A stretch of DNA of 64,000 nucleotides from Candidatus Bathycorpusculum termitum (GCA_031254875.1 JAIRTW010000105.1:1-64000); one strand, 5' to 3'; shown: positions 17,431 through 27,010, numbered from the stretch's first letter. Notes: a model not told the origin generated them from the letters alone. Numbers and translations: made by a program.

Positions 17431-18042
17431 ATGCCATTTAATCTATTTCACAAAAAAAAGTCCGAGGCCAAACCGCTTTTCACGTTTCCTCAAGATGAAC
17501 CACAGCAGACAGCACTTACTCAGCCCCAAGAAACACCAGAAACGTTTAACATCCAAACCACAGATCCAGCAGAAAACACTCCAATTATCCAAACTGACAC
17601 CCAGGAAACCACTTTAGCCGCCCAAGAACCGGAACCATCCCTAACCACACAAGAAGAACCACCAATGGAACAGTCTTCCGCTGATACACCAATGATTGAG
17701 CCGCCCGTTGTACAACAACCTGAAACACCAATGGAATCTCTAAACAAAACCTACCTAAAAGCCATGCCGCTAAAAGAACTCTCAGATACAGAAAAAGTCA
17801 AAACTGAAGTCAGTAACGGCAACATAATCATTTTACGTGTTACACCTCTTGCAGGTAAAAGCATAGAAGATGTAAAAAAAGTCGTTAATGATCTTTTCCA
17901 GTTCGCAGAATCCACCGGGGGGGACATCGCACGGCTAGGCGAAGAACGGGTTGTTATCTGCCCTAAAAATATTAGAATTTGGCGGGAGAAAACCCCTGTA
18001 CCGGTTGCAGGCGACAGTGAACCTTTGCCTACAGCAGCCTAA
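17431..18042 (+). CDS. sepF: archaeal SepF cell-division protein
   Basis: SepF anchors FtsZ to the membrane during archaeal cell division. The 203 residues begin with a short amphipathic membrane-binding stretch (MPFNLFHKKK). A long linker of about 90 residues rich in Gln, Glu, Pro and Thr follows. The SepF core occupies about 108-192: LKELSDTEKVKTEV, IIILRVTPLAGKSIEDVKKVV and ARLGEERVVICPKNIRIW. The linker is long compared with bacterial SepF but usual in archaea. ATG start. Its end overlaps the convergent aCPSF gene by 14 bases. FtsZ is not in the window. Confidence 0.85.
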   Translation: MPFNLFHKKKSEAKPLFTFPQDEPQQTALTQPQETPETFNIQTTDPAENTPIIQTDTQETTLAAQEPEPSLTTQEEPPMEQSSADTPMIEPPVVQQPETPMESLNKTYLKAMPLKELSDTEKVKTEVSNGNIIILRVTPLAGKSIEDVKKVVNDLFQFAESTGGDIARLGEERVVICPKNIRIWREKTPVPVAGDSEPLPTAA

Positions 18043-19954
18043 AGGTTTCCAGCGGCGCCGGAACTACGGTATTTATGCCTGCTTTGTTATCTAAAAAGCC
18101 GGCAAAGTTTATGGTCTTCTGTTTTTCGCCGTGAACCACAAAAATGCGTTCAGGTTTAGGGGACAGATGCGTGAGATAGTTGACGAGCTGGCGACGATCG
18201 CTGTGACCCGAGAATCCTTCAATGGTGTTTACGCCCAGCTTGACACTTAGAGCCACCATTTTGCCTTCGTTATCCATCATGGTGACTTCACCTATGCCTT
18301 TTTGGACTCGCCGGCCCATGGTTCCTTCAATTTGGTAACTGACAAACACGATTGAGTTGCGATCGTCTGACGCCCAGTTTTTGAAGTATTCGATGACTGG
18401 ACCGCCTTCGAGCATGCCACTGGTTGCCAAAACGATACAAGGTTCACCTTCCATTATACTTGAGCGCTGGCGGGGGTGGTCAACTATAGTAAAGTAATCG
18501 GACTGGAAGGGGTTAACTTCTTCATGCAGTATACTGTGGCGGACTTCCCTGCCCAGATATTCTGGATACGCTGTGTGAATGGCAGTGGCTTCGCTTATCA
18601 TGCCTTCGATAAATACGGGCGCTTCTTTCATCATGCCTCGTTTCATATAACCATCAATAACCAACATGATTTCCTGTGCACGACCAACAGCGGGGACAGG
18701 GATGAGAACTTTACCCTTGCGTTCAAGGGTTTGGTTAATCACCTTAGTCAAGGTTTCCTCTGCTTCAACACGAGAGGGCACAATGTCGTCGGGTCCACTG
18801 TAGGTGGATTCGGTGATGACCGTTTCGATACGTGGAAACTCTGTTGCAGCAGCTTCAAGGAGCATGGTTCGTCCGAATTTATAGTCACCAGTGTAGACAA
18901 TGTTGTGCAAACCTTCGCCTATGTGGAGGTGTACCATGGCACCACCTAAGATATGACCGCTGTTGTGTAATGTTAAGCGGATATCGGGTGCGATGTCGGT
19001 GACGACACCGAAACGCAACGGAATGGTGTGTAGCACACATTCACGGACGTCTTTTTGGTCGTAGAGCGGCGTTACGCCCTGCTTGTTAGCAACATCGAGA
19101 TAGTCGAGCTGAAGCATAGTCATCAAATTTGATGTTGGTGCTGAGCAGTAAACAGGACCATCGTAACCATATTTGTAGAGAAAGGGAACTAGACCGCAGT
19201 GGTCAAGATGTGCATGACTGATGACGACGGCATCGAGTAGGTCTATTTCAAATTCGGGTGAATCAAACCGTGGGAACGATTCGAATGGACGGCTACTACC
19301 GGGGTGAATACCACAGTCTAGGAGCACGCTACTTTCGCGGGTTTTAAGCAAAAAAGCGGATCGCCCAACTTCTTGTGCGCCGCCCAATACGGTGAGGCGT
19401 ATGTCGCCGACATCGTAGGCTTTAGGGCGGAAGATGCGTTCGCCTACGGTGCGGAGTATACGTTCGCGCTCTTTGCTTTCTGAATGGAGGTAGTGGCGCA
19501 TGTGGGTGACGATTTTGGATTTAATCGGTGGACTACGCAGTACATGGGGGCGCCACTTGGTTTTCTTTATAATTTCTTGGAGAACTGCACCGTTTCTGCC
19601 GATGACTAATCCGGGTTTTTTGGTTTCGATGATGATTTCACCTAAGCTGGGGTCAAAGTTTATGTCTGTTATTTCAGCTTCGGGTGCGATGAGTTCACGG
19701 GTGATTTTTTCTGCTTCGGGCTCGGGTATGCGAACGGAGGGGTCGGGTCGTATGACGATTCTTTTGCGGATGACGCCGACAATTTCGGCTACGATACTGC
19801 TTTGGTCGACTAAAATTTCTGGCCGCTTAGTGTAAACCGCAAGCATGGGTCCTTCGTATTCGATTCGGGTGACTTCTGCTTCACGGGGAACTTTTTGAAG
19901 AATATATTGACTTATCTCTATCTTATCTTTGTCTTTTTCTTGAGTTCGTGCCAC
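18029..19954 (-). CDS. aCPSF1, KH-MBL-beta-CASP ribonuclease
   Basis: An archaeal CPSF73 homologue that cleaves RNA 3' ends and acts in transcription termination. The 641 residues contain two N-terminal KH-type RNA-binding domains (to about 145; GRNGAVLQEI is the second KH loop). Then comes the metallo-beta-lactamase core, with SHAHLDHCG near 243 and SGHILGG, the beta-CASP segment (IPVPAVGRAQEIMLVID), ATSGMLEGGP and a late SGHSDRRQL. All metal ligands appear present. ATG start. Five bases separate it from the upstream proteasome beta gene, so both are likely in one operon, joining RNA and protein turnover. Confidence 0.96.
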   Translation of the reverse strand: MARTQEKDKDKIEISQYILQKVPREAEVTRIEYEGPMLAVYTKRPEILVDQSSIVAEIVGVIRKRIVIRPDPSVRIPEPEAEKITRELIAPEAEITDINFDPSLGEIIIETKKPGLVIGRNGAVLQEIIKKTKWRPHVLRSPPIKSKIVTHMRHYLHSESKERERILRTVGERIFRPKAYDVGDIRLTVLGGAQEVGRSAFLLKTRESSVLLDCGIHPGSSRPFESFPRFDSPEFEIDLLDAVVISHAHLDHCGLVPFLYKYGYDGPVYCSAPTSNLMTMLQLDYLDVANKQGVTPLYDQKDVRECVLHTIPLRFGVVTDIAPDIRLTLHNSGHILGGAMVHLHIGEGLHNIVYTGDYKFGRTMLLEAAATEFPRIETVITESTYSGPDDIVPSRVEAEETLTKVINQTLERKGKVLIPVPAVGRAQEIMLVIDGYMKRGMMKEAPVFIEGMISEATAIHTAYPEYLGREVRHSILHEEVNPFQSDYFTIVDHPRQRSSIMEGEPCIVLATSGMLEGGPVIEYFKNWASDDRNSIVFVSYQIEGTMGRRVQKGIGEVTMMDNEGKMVALSVKLGVNTIEGFSGHSDRRQLVNYLTHLSPKPERIFVVHGEKQKTINFAGFLDNKAGINTVVPAPLETFRLL

Positions 19955-19959
19955 AGTAA

Positions 19960-20604
19960 TTAACTTCCTGCATGAAGCAGTTTAGCTTTTTCTTCATTGG
20001 TTAACTCGGTGTATCCGTGGTTGTTGATAACTATGATGTTGTAGCTGTTGCCTGATGCCACGTCGCGTTTCATGGCGGCGTTGACAGCTCTGACGATAAT
20101 CGGCAAAGTTTCAGCTATGGTACTGCCTTCCTTGAATTTATCTTCCAATACACCAAGTGCAATTGGGGAGCCGCTACCTGTGGATATCATTTTTTCCTCG
20201 TTTAAACTGCCATATGGATCCAAATTGAAGACATGCGGACCAGTGGTGTCGATTCCTCCGACAAGAACTTGTGTTGATAGAGGAACATAACGTGCAGAGA
20301 AGAGCAAATTAGCCACTAACCGTGCAGCTGATGCAACAGGGATGGGACGGTTCATGTTGATTTTGTATAAGTGAGCGTTAGCGATTAGGATGTCTACTAC
20401 GCGCTGGGCGTCGGCAACGGTACCGGCGATTGTCATGCCGAGGTGATCGTCGATTTTGTAGACTTTTTTGCCTGCTGTATGAGCAATATAGTAACCCATG
20501 GTTACGCGGGTGTCGGAGGCTAATATTACGCCGTCTCTACAGACTACGCCTATAGTTGTTGTTCCTTTAAGGACTAATTGGTTAGCTGAATTATTTTGTG
20601 ACAT
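19960..20604 (-). CDS. psmB: proteasome subunit beta
   Basis: The proteolytic subunit of the 20S proteasome. The precursor has a 14-residue propeptide (MSQNNSANQLVLKG) cut before the catalytic Thr of TTTIGVV. Counting from that Thr, Asp17 (SDTR) and Lys33 (AGKKVYKI) are in place, and SGSGSPIALG is the late signature. I prefer ATG 20604, with AGGGGA 11 bases upstream; an ATG at 20667 would make a 35-residue propeptide. It precedes the aCPSF gene by five bases. The alpha subunit is not in the window. Confidence 0.95.
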   Translation of the reverse strand: MSQNNSANQLVLKGTTTIGVVCRDGVILASDTRVTMGYYIAHTAGKKVYKIDDHLGMTIAGTVADAQRVVDILIANAHLYKINMNRPIPVASAARLVANLLFSARYVPLSTQVLVGGIDTTGPHVFNLDPYGSLNEEKMISTGSGSPIALGVLEDKFKEGSTIAETLPIIVRAVNAAMKRDVASGNSYNIIVINNHGYTELTNEEKAKLLHAGS

Positions 20605-20806
20605 AGTTTTATATTCCCCTAAAACTCCGTTTTGCGGAATGCCATCCACTGAAGGAAGATGCACCATGTAATCTTTCTGTGCGCCTAATTAATATTTCGC
20701 CAAAGCGAGGGTCGACTGGTTTTTATGTGGATATCATAATTGCGCTTCGACACCCGCATAACAGAGCTATAGGAGCCCTAAACATTTTTAAGGCGCTCAA
20801 TGTTTG

Positions 20807-20885
20807 ACTCACCCAATTGGCGGGTGAGTGGAGTCTCCCATCCGTTCCGCCAATAAAAACAAAACCCGGATAGGGAGGCAAAACA
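20807..20885 (+). promoter_or_regulatory. candidate riboswitch in the queT-queC leader
   Basis: Three complementary sets are visible. P1 is an 8-bp stem, ACTCACCC (20807-20814) with GGGTGAGT (20822-20829), closing a 7-base loop AATTGGC. P2 is a 10-bp stem, CTCCCATCCG (20835-20844) with 20867-20877 on the other side and one bulged A at 20872. The loop of P1 (ATTGGC, 20816-20821) is the exact complement of GCCAAT (20849-20854) in the loop of P2, so the loops can form a pseudoknot; the match extends to 8 bases if P1 opens. The 3' arm of P2 contains the ribosome site GGGAGG (20873-20878), seven bases before the TTG of queT. The rest of the P2 loop is A-rich. Regulation by a 7-deazaguanine is inferred from the genes behind it. 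Confidence 0.55.
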
Positions 20886-21407
20886 TTGAAAATACAAACC
20901 AAAGACTTAGCGATAATATCACTATATGGCGCCCTCTATGTGTCAATGGTAATGTTTCTCCCAGCCATATCTTATGGAGCCGTGCAATTCCGTGTGGCCA
21001 ACACATTGCTGGCAGTGGTGCCGCTTTTGGGCATAGCAGGAGTTTTGGGGCATACATTAGGCGTTTTTGTTGCGAACATATTTTCGCCCTTTGGTCCCAT
21101 CGATCTGCTTAACACAATACCTTCATTTGTCATGACTTTTGTTGTTTACTATATCTATAAACGCACCAAAAAAGACTCAACAGTGATCGGAACCTGCATC
21201 GCTTACTCCGTAGTCTTAGGTGTGACAGTGGGGTGGATGCTCAATTACTACGCACCAGAGTTGCAGAGAGAACCCTTGATAGGCACCATCGCATATGTCG
21301 CTTTGGGAAACAGTCTTGTCAGTGTACTTGTCGGATGGCCAGTGTTTAAGATTCTCAAAAGAAGCGGCGTATTTGATGCTTGGTTAGGAGAGAAAAAACA
21401 TGAGTGA
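20886..21407 (+). CDS. queT: QueT-family queuosine-precursor transporter
   Basis: A membrane protein of 173 residues with five to six helices, matching the QueT (COG4708/DUF988) family of ECF-type substrate-binding components thought to import queuosine precursors. The N terminus KTKDLAII-like start, the AVQFRVANTLLAVVPL segment and FSPFGPIDLLN are typical. In archaea the precursor would feed archaeosine synthesis. The start is TTG 20886 with GGGAGG seven bases upstream; that site lies inside a stem of the leader described above. The 3' end overlaps queC by eight bases, so both are in one operon. Confidence 0.85.
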   Translation: MKIQTKDLAIISLYGALYVSMVMFLPAISYGAVQFRVANTLLAVVPLLGIAGVLGHTLGVFVANIFSPFGPIDLLNTIPSFVMTFVVYYIYKRTKKDSTVIGTCIAYSVVLGVTVGWMLNYYAPELQREPLIGTIAYVALGNSLVSVLVGWPVFKILKRSGVFDAWLGEKKHE

Positions 21408-22068
21408 CAAAAAGTGTATAGTCGTGTTAAGCGGAGGCCCTGACTCCGCGGTGGTGGCATACTGGGCTAAAAGACAGGGCTACCAGATTTACCCCATAAC
21501 CTTCAACTACGGTCAAATCGCCGTCAAAGAAACACAGGCAGCCCAAAAAATCGCCCAAACCCTCGATACCTCTACCAAAGTTATCGACCTCTCAGCCCTC
21601 AAAGATATCTTCGGCGGTACCACATCTCTAGTGACCCGCGATATTCCCCTCACCTCAGAATTCAGCAACACCATCATCGTACCCTTTCGCAACGCCATCT
21701 TTCTCTCTGCCGCCGTCGCATACGCTGTAACGGTGGATACAGATGAAATCTTCTATGGCGCCCACGGCTCCGATGAACCCTTCTATCCCGATTGCAGGCG
21801 CGAATTCTATGAAGCCTTTGAGAAAGCAGCCCAGTTAGGAACCACCCGGAAAATTACCATAAAAGCGCCCTTCAGTAGCAAACCCAAATCAGAAGTTATA
21901 AAAGAAGGCATCAAACTGGGCGTACCCTTTGAGCTTACTTGGTCATGCTATCTCGATGGTATCACACACTGCGGTAAATGTGAGGCCTGTGTTAACCGCA
22001 AAAAAGCCTTCAACGCAACAAACACCACAGACCCCGCAGAATACGAGACCACATCACAAGTGGCTTAA
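21400..22068 (+). CDS. queC: 7-cyano-7-deazaguanine (preQ0) synthase
   Basis: QueC converts 7-carboxy-7-deazaguanine to preQ0 with ATP and ammonia, feeding archaeosine in tRNA. The 222-residue protein has the PP-loop SGGPDS near residue 11 (SGGxDS is usual; Pro at x), FNYGQ, VPFRNAIFLSAAVAYA, and the zinc cluster CYLDGITHCGKCEACVNR near the C terminus with four Cys. ATG 21400 is preceded by GGAGAG. It overlaps queT. The other preQ0 genes are not in the window. Confidence 0.95.
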   Translation: MSDKKCIVVLSGGPDSAVVAYWAKRQGYQIYPITFNYGQIAVKETQAAQKIAQTLDTSTKVIDLSALKDIFGGTTSLVTRDIPLTSEFSNTIIVPFRNAIFLSAAVAYAVTVDTDEIFYGAHGSDEPFYPDCRREFYEAFEKAAQLGTTRKITIKAPFSSKPKSEVIKEGIKLGVPFELTWSCYLDGITHCGKCEACVNRKKAFNATNTTDPAEYETTSQVA

Positions 22069-22253
22069 AAATCAAGTCTACCAGAGGATACAACTGTTAC
22101 GCCTGGCAACTATCCACACATTTAGGTGCCACATTTGAGAAGCGACAACTTAGGGCCTATGTAACGGTTGATTGGGCCTGTTTTGGGGAAGTAACTGTGC
22201 AGTTGATTTATTATGTGTACCGACCGTATGAGATTGAAGGTGCGGTCTACGGT

Positions 22254-22260
22254 TATATAA
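22254..22260 (+). promoter_or_regulatory. TATA box for the geranylgeranyl reductase gene
   Basis: TATATAA lies about 26 bases before the ATG at 22283, the usual distance from an archaeal TATA box to the transcription start, so the mRNA may be leaderless. A GGAGG at 22261-22265 is 17 bases from the ATG and probably too far to be its ribosome site. Upstream, ACCGACCG (22219-22226) can pair with two CGGT units at 22243-22253. Confidence 0.45.
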
Positions 22261-22282
22261 GGAGGCACACAGTAAACTATCG

Positions 22283-23509
22283 ATGAATACGCAGAATTTC
22301 CCCCAAGCAATGGTTATTGGCGCTGGACCGGCCGGTTCCTACACAGCGCTCCATCTAGCAAAACAGGGCATAAAAACTAGAGTTTTTGAGGAACATAGCC
22401 AAATCGGTTTACCCGTTCATTGTGCCGGACATATCAGTATCCGTAGCCTCAAAACCTTGGGGCTCTATCCATTGCACGGCATAATTGAGAACATATTCTG
22501 CGCGGCTAACTTTTATTCACCCCACGGCACTAAATTCACACTGCAACTCAACTGTCCCGTCACCACCGTTTTGAACCGGGCGCACTTCGACCAGTACCTC
22601 GCAGAGCAGGCACAAACGGCAGGCGCGGAGTTCATTTTGAATTCCCGGGTTCAATCGCTACTTATGCAAAATGGTACTGTGACCGGCATCAAAGTGGAAG
22701 GCTCAAACGGCGCCGAAATGAGGTTGCGCTCCTCAATAGTTGTGGATGCTGAGGGAGTTTCGTCTCGGCTACTACGGCAAACCGGCTTAGTTCCCCTAAA
22801 ACCCAGCGGGATTGTCTATGCAGTGGAAGCAGAAATGGACAACATACAGAATGTAGAGAAACATGCTGTGGAGGTTTATTTTGGCAGAGGTTATGCACCG
22901 GGCTTCTATGGCTGGGTTATTCCAAGGCCAGATGGCACAGCCAAAGTAGGTTTAGCCGTAGACAAAGGCGACCCTCGCATGTATCTTAAACGTCTCATGA
23001 CCAAACACCCCGTCGCCTCAAAACAGCTATCAAAAGCCAAAATCATAAGCACGGGCTATCATGCCATCAGTTTGGGAGGCCCAATTCCGCAGGTCTGCAG
23101 CAACGGTTTTTTAGCGGTCGGTGACTGTGCCTCACAGGTGAAGCCAACGACGGGCGGCGGTGTAATTTTTGGTTTAACCGCTGCTAAAGAAGCCGCAAAG
23201 GTAGTAAATCAAGCGTTAGAGAGAGGTGATGTTTCTGCAGAGGCGTTACAACCCTATCAAAAGCGGTGCAATGAGTTGTTTGGTTTTGATTTTAAAACGA
23301 TGCTACGTCTTAGACGCTTTCTGGATTCACTCTCTGACGAAAAGATAGACGAAATGCTCAGGGTCTGTAGCAAACTCGGTGTTGATGGCGCATTACGCGG
23401 CGTTACTGAAATCGATTTTCAAGGTAAAATGTTGTTAAACGTAGCGACAAAACCCGCCATGATAGCGACTCTCGTATACTTTGGTTTGCTCTACCTAAAC
23501 CAAGGCTGA
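22283..23509 (+). CDS. geranylgeranyl reductase family FAD protein
   Basis: These flavoproteins saturate the isoprenoid chains of archaeal ether lipids. The 408 residues begin with the FAD dinucleotide site VIGAGPAGSYTALHL, followed by the family motif LPVHCAGHIS (PxxCxG type), RAHFDQYLAEQA, the GWVIPRPDG segment and the second FAD motif AVGDCASQVKPTTGGG. The C-terminal helical part holds LRRFLDSLSDEKIDEML. Enzymes of this family also act on menaquinone or chlorophyll precursors, but lipid reduction is the likely role in an archaeon. It is monocistronic. It fits functionally with the prenyltransferase and Tes-like genes at 43-46 kb. Confidence 0.9.
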   Translation: MNTQNFPQAMVIGAGPAGSYTALHLAKQGIKTRVFEEHSQIGLPVHCAGHISIRSLKTLGLYPLHGIIENIFCAANFYSPHGTKFTLQLNCPVTTVLNRAHFDQYLAEQAQTAGAEFILNSRVQSLLMQNGTVTGIKVEGSNGAEMRLRSSIVVDAEGVSSRLLRQTGLVPLKPSGIVYAVEAEMDNIQNVEKHAVEVYFGRGYAPGFYGWVIPRPDGTAKVGLAVDKGDPRMYLKRLMTKHPVASKQLSKAKIISTGYHAISLGGPIPQVCSNGFLAVGDCASQVKPTTGGGVIFGLTAAKEAAKVVNQALERGDVSAEALQPYQKRCNELFGFDFKTMLRLRRFLDSLSDEKIDEMLRVCSKLGVDGALRGVTEIDFQGKMLLNVATKPAMIATLVYFGLLYLNQG

Positions 23510-23553
23510 TAACAGTTTGTTACTACGCAGCATTTATAGCCACTAAGGATTAG

Positions 23554-24104
23554 TTAAAAAATAACTTGACAGTTATTGGGGTAGTATTTTGTAATTCCAG
23601 GATTCAAAAGGCTGAATTTTAACCAAAGAAATAGGCTCAAAATCGTTATCACTGACTTTTTAGCCAATTCATACTCAGCATCATCGAACACAAACAACTT
23701 TAAGCCCGTTTTCGTTTTTATTGACCCAATCAAATCAACCGCACTCTGCACATCAACCAAAGGCTTCCCCTGCCAAGTTTTGCTAAAAAACAAAAAAGAC
23801 GATGCTCCACCTTATTCCACTTCGACGTCCCCCGCGGTGATGTTTGGGTGTTTGGTGTTTATGTTTTTTCTTCCGCCGCCTTTTTTCTGATATTTTTTGG
23901 GAGGAGTTGTGGGTTTTTTAGTTCGTTTATGGGCCTGTGGTGATGGTTGTTCCGGAGGTTCTGCTTATTTTGTTGTAGGTTTATTCCGCCGTGTCCGTAG
24001 CTTATTGCTTCGTTTGCGAGAAATTGCCGCCATAGCCGTTCGTTGAGCAGAGGTTTCATTCGTAGAATTCGTTCGGCTATGTTATTTTCATACATCGCCG
24101 TTTC
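23554..24104 (-). pseudogene. ISAzo13-family transposase relic
   Basis: Two pieces of one transposase remain on the minus strand. The 5' piece (24104 to about 23820) translates to LNERLWRQFLANEAISYGHGGI, and in shifted frames SRTSGTTITTG and IRKKGGGRKN, in the order seen at the N terminus of ISAzo13 transposases. The 3' piece (about 23793 to 23554) gives WQGKPLVDVQSAVDLIG, KTKTGLKL and, after a frameshift, SWNYKILPQ, matching the C terminus. The catalytic middle is deleted and there are several frameshifts, so it is dead. The residue runs quoted are my own translations; the family call is from memory of conserved motifs. Confidence 0.68.
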
Positions 24105-24317
24105 TGGAGTGTAATAAACAAATCTTATTGATAAATATTGTCCAACTTATTTTTTAACTAATTCTAAACCGCTTAGATCTCAATAGCCAATGCGATAGAA
24201 ATGGTTTTCCTTTTTTGGATCTGCCGCGCGTCACCTATTACATGATTTTATTGATGGTCATTTATATGAATGTTCAACACATGCTAACTAAATGAAACAT
24301 ATATCAAGGTGATGTTG

Positions 24318-25421
24318 ATGGCAGAAAAAGACCTTGGGTACCGTCGTGTCCAATGTACGGGCAGAGGCGCCTACATTATTAGCCTTCCCAAAGAATGGGT
24401 CGAAGATATAGACCTAAAACGCGGCAGTGAAATAGCGTTTAATATCCAACCCGACAGTACACTCTTATTAGTTCCGCGAAAAATCGCCGAAAAAGAAGAC
24501 AAAACCGATACTGCTAGACCCAAAGAATACGCCATAAACATCGACCCAAAAGAAGCCCCTGAATCTGCCCTACGTATGATACGCGCACTCTACGCCATAG
24601 GAGCTGACATCATCCACGTTCACTTTAAAAACATAAAAGATGCCACAAAATTCAAAGATGAAACCCAAAACTTTGTCCGCGACACCTTTTTGGGTACAGA
24701 AATCATCGACGAAACCCCCGACGAAATTACCCTGCAGATCTTCATTAAGCATTCAGAGTTCGGCATAGAAAAAGCCGTCCGTCGCATGGCAATCGTGGCA
24801 TTAGCCGCCAACCGCGGCGCAATAGCCTCTCTCACCGACCGCAACCCCGTGCTGACAGAAAGTGTTATCCAAGCACGAAATGATGTGAACCGACTGGGAC
24901 TATACATCGTACGCCAGCTCAAGTACGGCATCGAGCGCAACCTCTACCGTGAACTCGGTTTTCAAACTCCCAAAGAGTTTCTGCTCTACCGCATAGCCGT
25001 CAATGACATCGAAAATATAGGAGAAAATGCCCTAAACATCATCAACAACATCAACGCCTTCCAAAAGCTCCTTGACACCGAAACGCTGTTCATAAAAGGC
25101 CCCATCGATGAAGAGGTGTATGAAGCACTAATGAGCCATTATGCACAGGCACAACAAATCTATGAGGATGCCGTGAAAGCGATGTTTAAACGTGACTACA
25201 AAGATGCTGAAAAGTTGATTTCAAAACGGGAAACATTTGTAGACTTGGAAAAGGAGTTGATGATGCTGATTTCAAGCAAAAAAATGGATCCCAATGTTAC
25301 AGCGATTCTGCGGCTGATTTTTGACACCACTAAACGCATCATGGACTACGGCAGAAACATGGCGGAACTCACCCTAAATCGCACCGTAGAAGAACGTTGC
25401 GCAACATTGACGTATAAGTAA
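24318..25421 (+). CDS. AbrB-PhoU phosphate uptake regulator
   Basis: Residues 5-45 form an AbrB/SpoVT-like DNA-binding domain (GRGAYIISLPKEWVEDIDLKRGSEI), and the rest is two PhoU-type helical repeats (about 95-365). Archaeal proteins of this plan are thought to link phosphate transport to gene control. ATG 24318 is preceded by GGTG at the ideal distance (six bases), so I prefer it to GTG 24309. The length of 367 residues is typical. No pst genes are next to it; a relic lies upstream and an MFS transporter downstream. Confidence 0.88.
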   Translation: MAEKDLGYRRVQCTGRGAYIISLPKEWVEDIDLKRGSEIAFNIQPDSTLLLVPRKIAEKEDKTDTARPKEYAINIDPKEAPESALRMIRALYAIGADIIHVHFKNIKDATKFKDETQNFVRDTFLGTEIIDETPDEITLQIFIKHSEFGIEKAVRRMAIVALAANRGAIASLTDRNPVLTESVIQARNDVNRLGLYIVRQLKYGIERNLYRELGFQTPKEFLLYRIAVNDIENIGENALNIINNINAFQKLLDTETLFIKGPIDEEVYEALMSHYAQAQQIYEDAVKAMFKRDYKDAEKLISKRETFVDLEKELMMLISSKKMDPNVTAILRLIFDTTKRIMDYGRNMAELTLNRTVEERCATLTYK

Positions 25422-25783
25422 GCTTTTAGAGAAGCCCAATAATCGCAGAGAACAAAGAGCACGTTCTTAGCTCTAGAAAAATTGGCTTCGGCGGTTAACC
25501 CACTATATCCACAAAGAAGGGTTGACTGGTTTTCTCAGAAAGCGCATCATACAGTTGAATAGGGGTTGTGTTTGGTTGGTGAATTCACTTTTTAGGTCAC
25601 TGGCGAGTTTGTTGGTATCATAAAAGAGTATCCATCGACGATGCGCCGATGCTGGAAGATATTAAGCGATGCAGGTTGGGTGTTTATTGAGGCAAGTCCT
25701 CACTTAAAATGAGCTCCTTATATTGACAAAGCGTGATTATTTTGCTTAGCTACCGTTTACTTACTATCGGCAGGGGCTAAAAT
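25422..25783. other. intergenic region, nothing firm
   Basis: I see no gene in this stretch. A short plus-strand open piece near 25600-25710 has a Trp-containing translation without a start or a recognised domain. It may hold the promoter of the MFS gene. Confidence 0.25.
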
Positions 25784-27010
25784 GTGAACTTAAAGAAGGT
25801 ATACTCAACAGGTGATGCCTGTTTTATTGTACTTTGCGTACTAGGGACGCTGGTCATTCTTAGTTCGACGATGGCCAAAACCCCCGTTCTCAACCCCTTT
25901 GCCGTTAGTTTAGGAACCCCATCAGACCTCATCGGGATAATAGCGGCCGCCTCTACCATTCCGGGAATACTAGTTAGTCTACCAGCCGCCTCTCTCTCCG
26001 ACTTTTTTGGTAGAAGAAAGGTACTCTTATTTGCTACATTCATTTTTGCCTCCGCGCCTTTTCTTTATCTTGGCGTGACAAACTGGTGGCAACTATCGCT
26101 TGTACGTTTTTATCATGGGTTTGCAACTGCCATTTTTATTCCCGTTGCCGAGGCCACAGTAGCAGAGCGTTTTCCGACCAAGAGAGGCGAACGCATGTCT
26201 GCCTTTAACTCAGCAACCTATGTAGGCCGAGGGATTGCACCGTTTCTGGGAGGGGCGATACTTTTCGTTACCAATTATGGTTTTCACACCTTATACTTAG
26301 CAGTCGGACTAGCAGGTGTCACTTCCTTTGTAATAGCCCTACTCTTGCTATCGGAAAACAAAATTGATAACGTCAAACCAGTGAAGGCCAAAATTGCAAC
26401 GGGAAAGATGTTAAGGGGATGGATAGAGGTTGCCCGCAGCCGAGGTGCATTGGTCGTCAGCTTTGTTCAGGCGTGTCAGTACTACGCTTATGGGGTTATG
26501 GAGTTTTATCTGGTTCAATACATGATAGGGGTAGCAAATCTCAATGCGCTAGCAGTATCAGTGGTTATCGGCATGCAGGTTATCGCCTTGATTGTCGCCA
26601 GGCCGTTGCTTGGGCGTTTTTCGGATAAATATGGCAGACGTCTGCCAATCGTTTTTGGTTGCATTTTAAGTGGTGTGCTTCTTTTTGTTGTTCCGTTTAC
26701 AACCCAGTTTGCACTATTACTTGTTATCGCCATGGGATATGGAGCAGGATTTGCCATGGTTGTTTCATCAACTTCGCCGCTAATGTGTGAATTAGCACCA
26801 CCAAAATTAGTTGGAACTTCAATGGGCTTTCTGAGTACTGTAATGGATATAGGACAAACTCTTGGACCAATAATAAGCGGCGTAATACTAGCCACCGCTT
26901 TTGCCTACACGGGACTATTCACATCTTTAACGCTTTTGCTTGTAGCATCAGCTGTGATTTTTTTGATTTCAGACATAGGCAAAAAAAATAAAACGATAGA
27001 ACATTCATAA
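25784..27010 (+). CDS. MFS transporter
   Basis: A 408-residue major facilitator with twelve predicted membrane helices. The loop between helices 2 and 3 carries SDFFGRRKVL and the matching loop in the second half is SDKYGRRLPIV, both forms of the MFS motif A. The helix 4 Arg (SLVRFYHGFATAIFIPV) resembles drug-efflux members. The substrate cannot be named. GTG 25784 is the start used; an ATG overlaps it in another frame. It is monocistronic and borders the accessory region. Confidence 0.88.
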   Translation: MNLKKVYSTGDACFIVLCVLGTLVILSSTMAKTPVLNPFAVSLGTPSDLIGIIAAASTIPGILVSLPAASLSDFFGRRKVLLFATFIFASAPFLYLGVTNWWQLSLVRFYHGFATAIFIPVAEATVAERFPTKRGERMSAFNSATYVGRGIAPFLGGAILFVTNYGFHTLYLAVGLAGVTSFVIALLLLSENKIDNVKPVKAKIATGKMLRGWIEVARSRGALVVSFVQACQYYAYGVMEFYLVQYMIGVANLNALAVSVVIGMQVIALIVARPLLGRFSDKYGRRLPIVFGCILSGVLLFVVPFTTQFALLLVIAMGYGAGFAMVVSSTSPLMCELAPPKLVGTSMGFLSTVMDIGQTLGPIISGVILATAFAYTGLFTSLTLLLVASAVIFLISDIGKKNKTIEHS

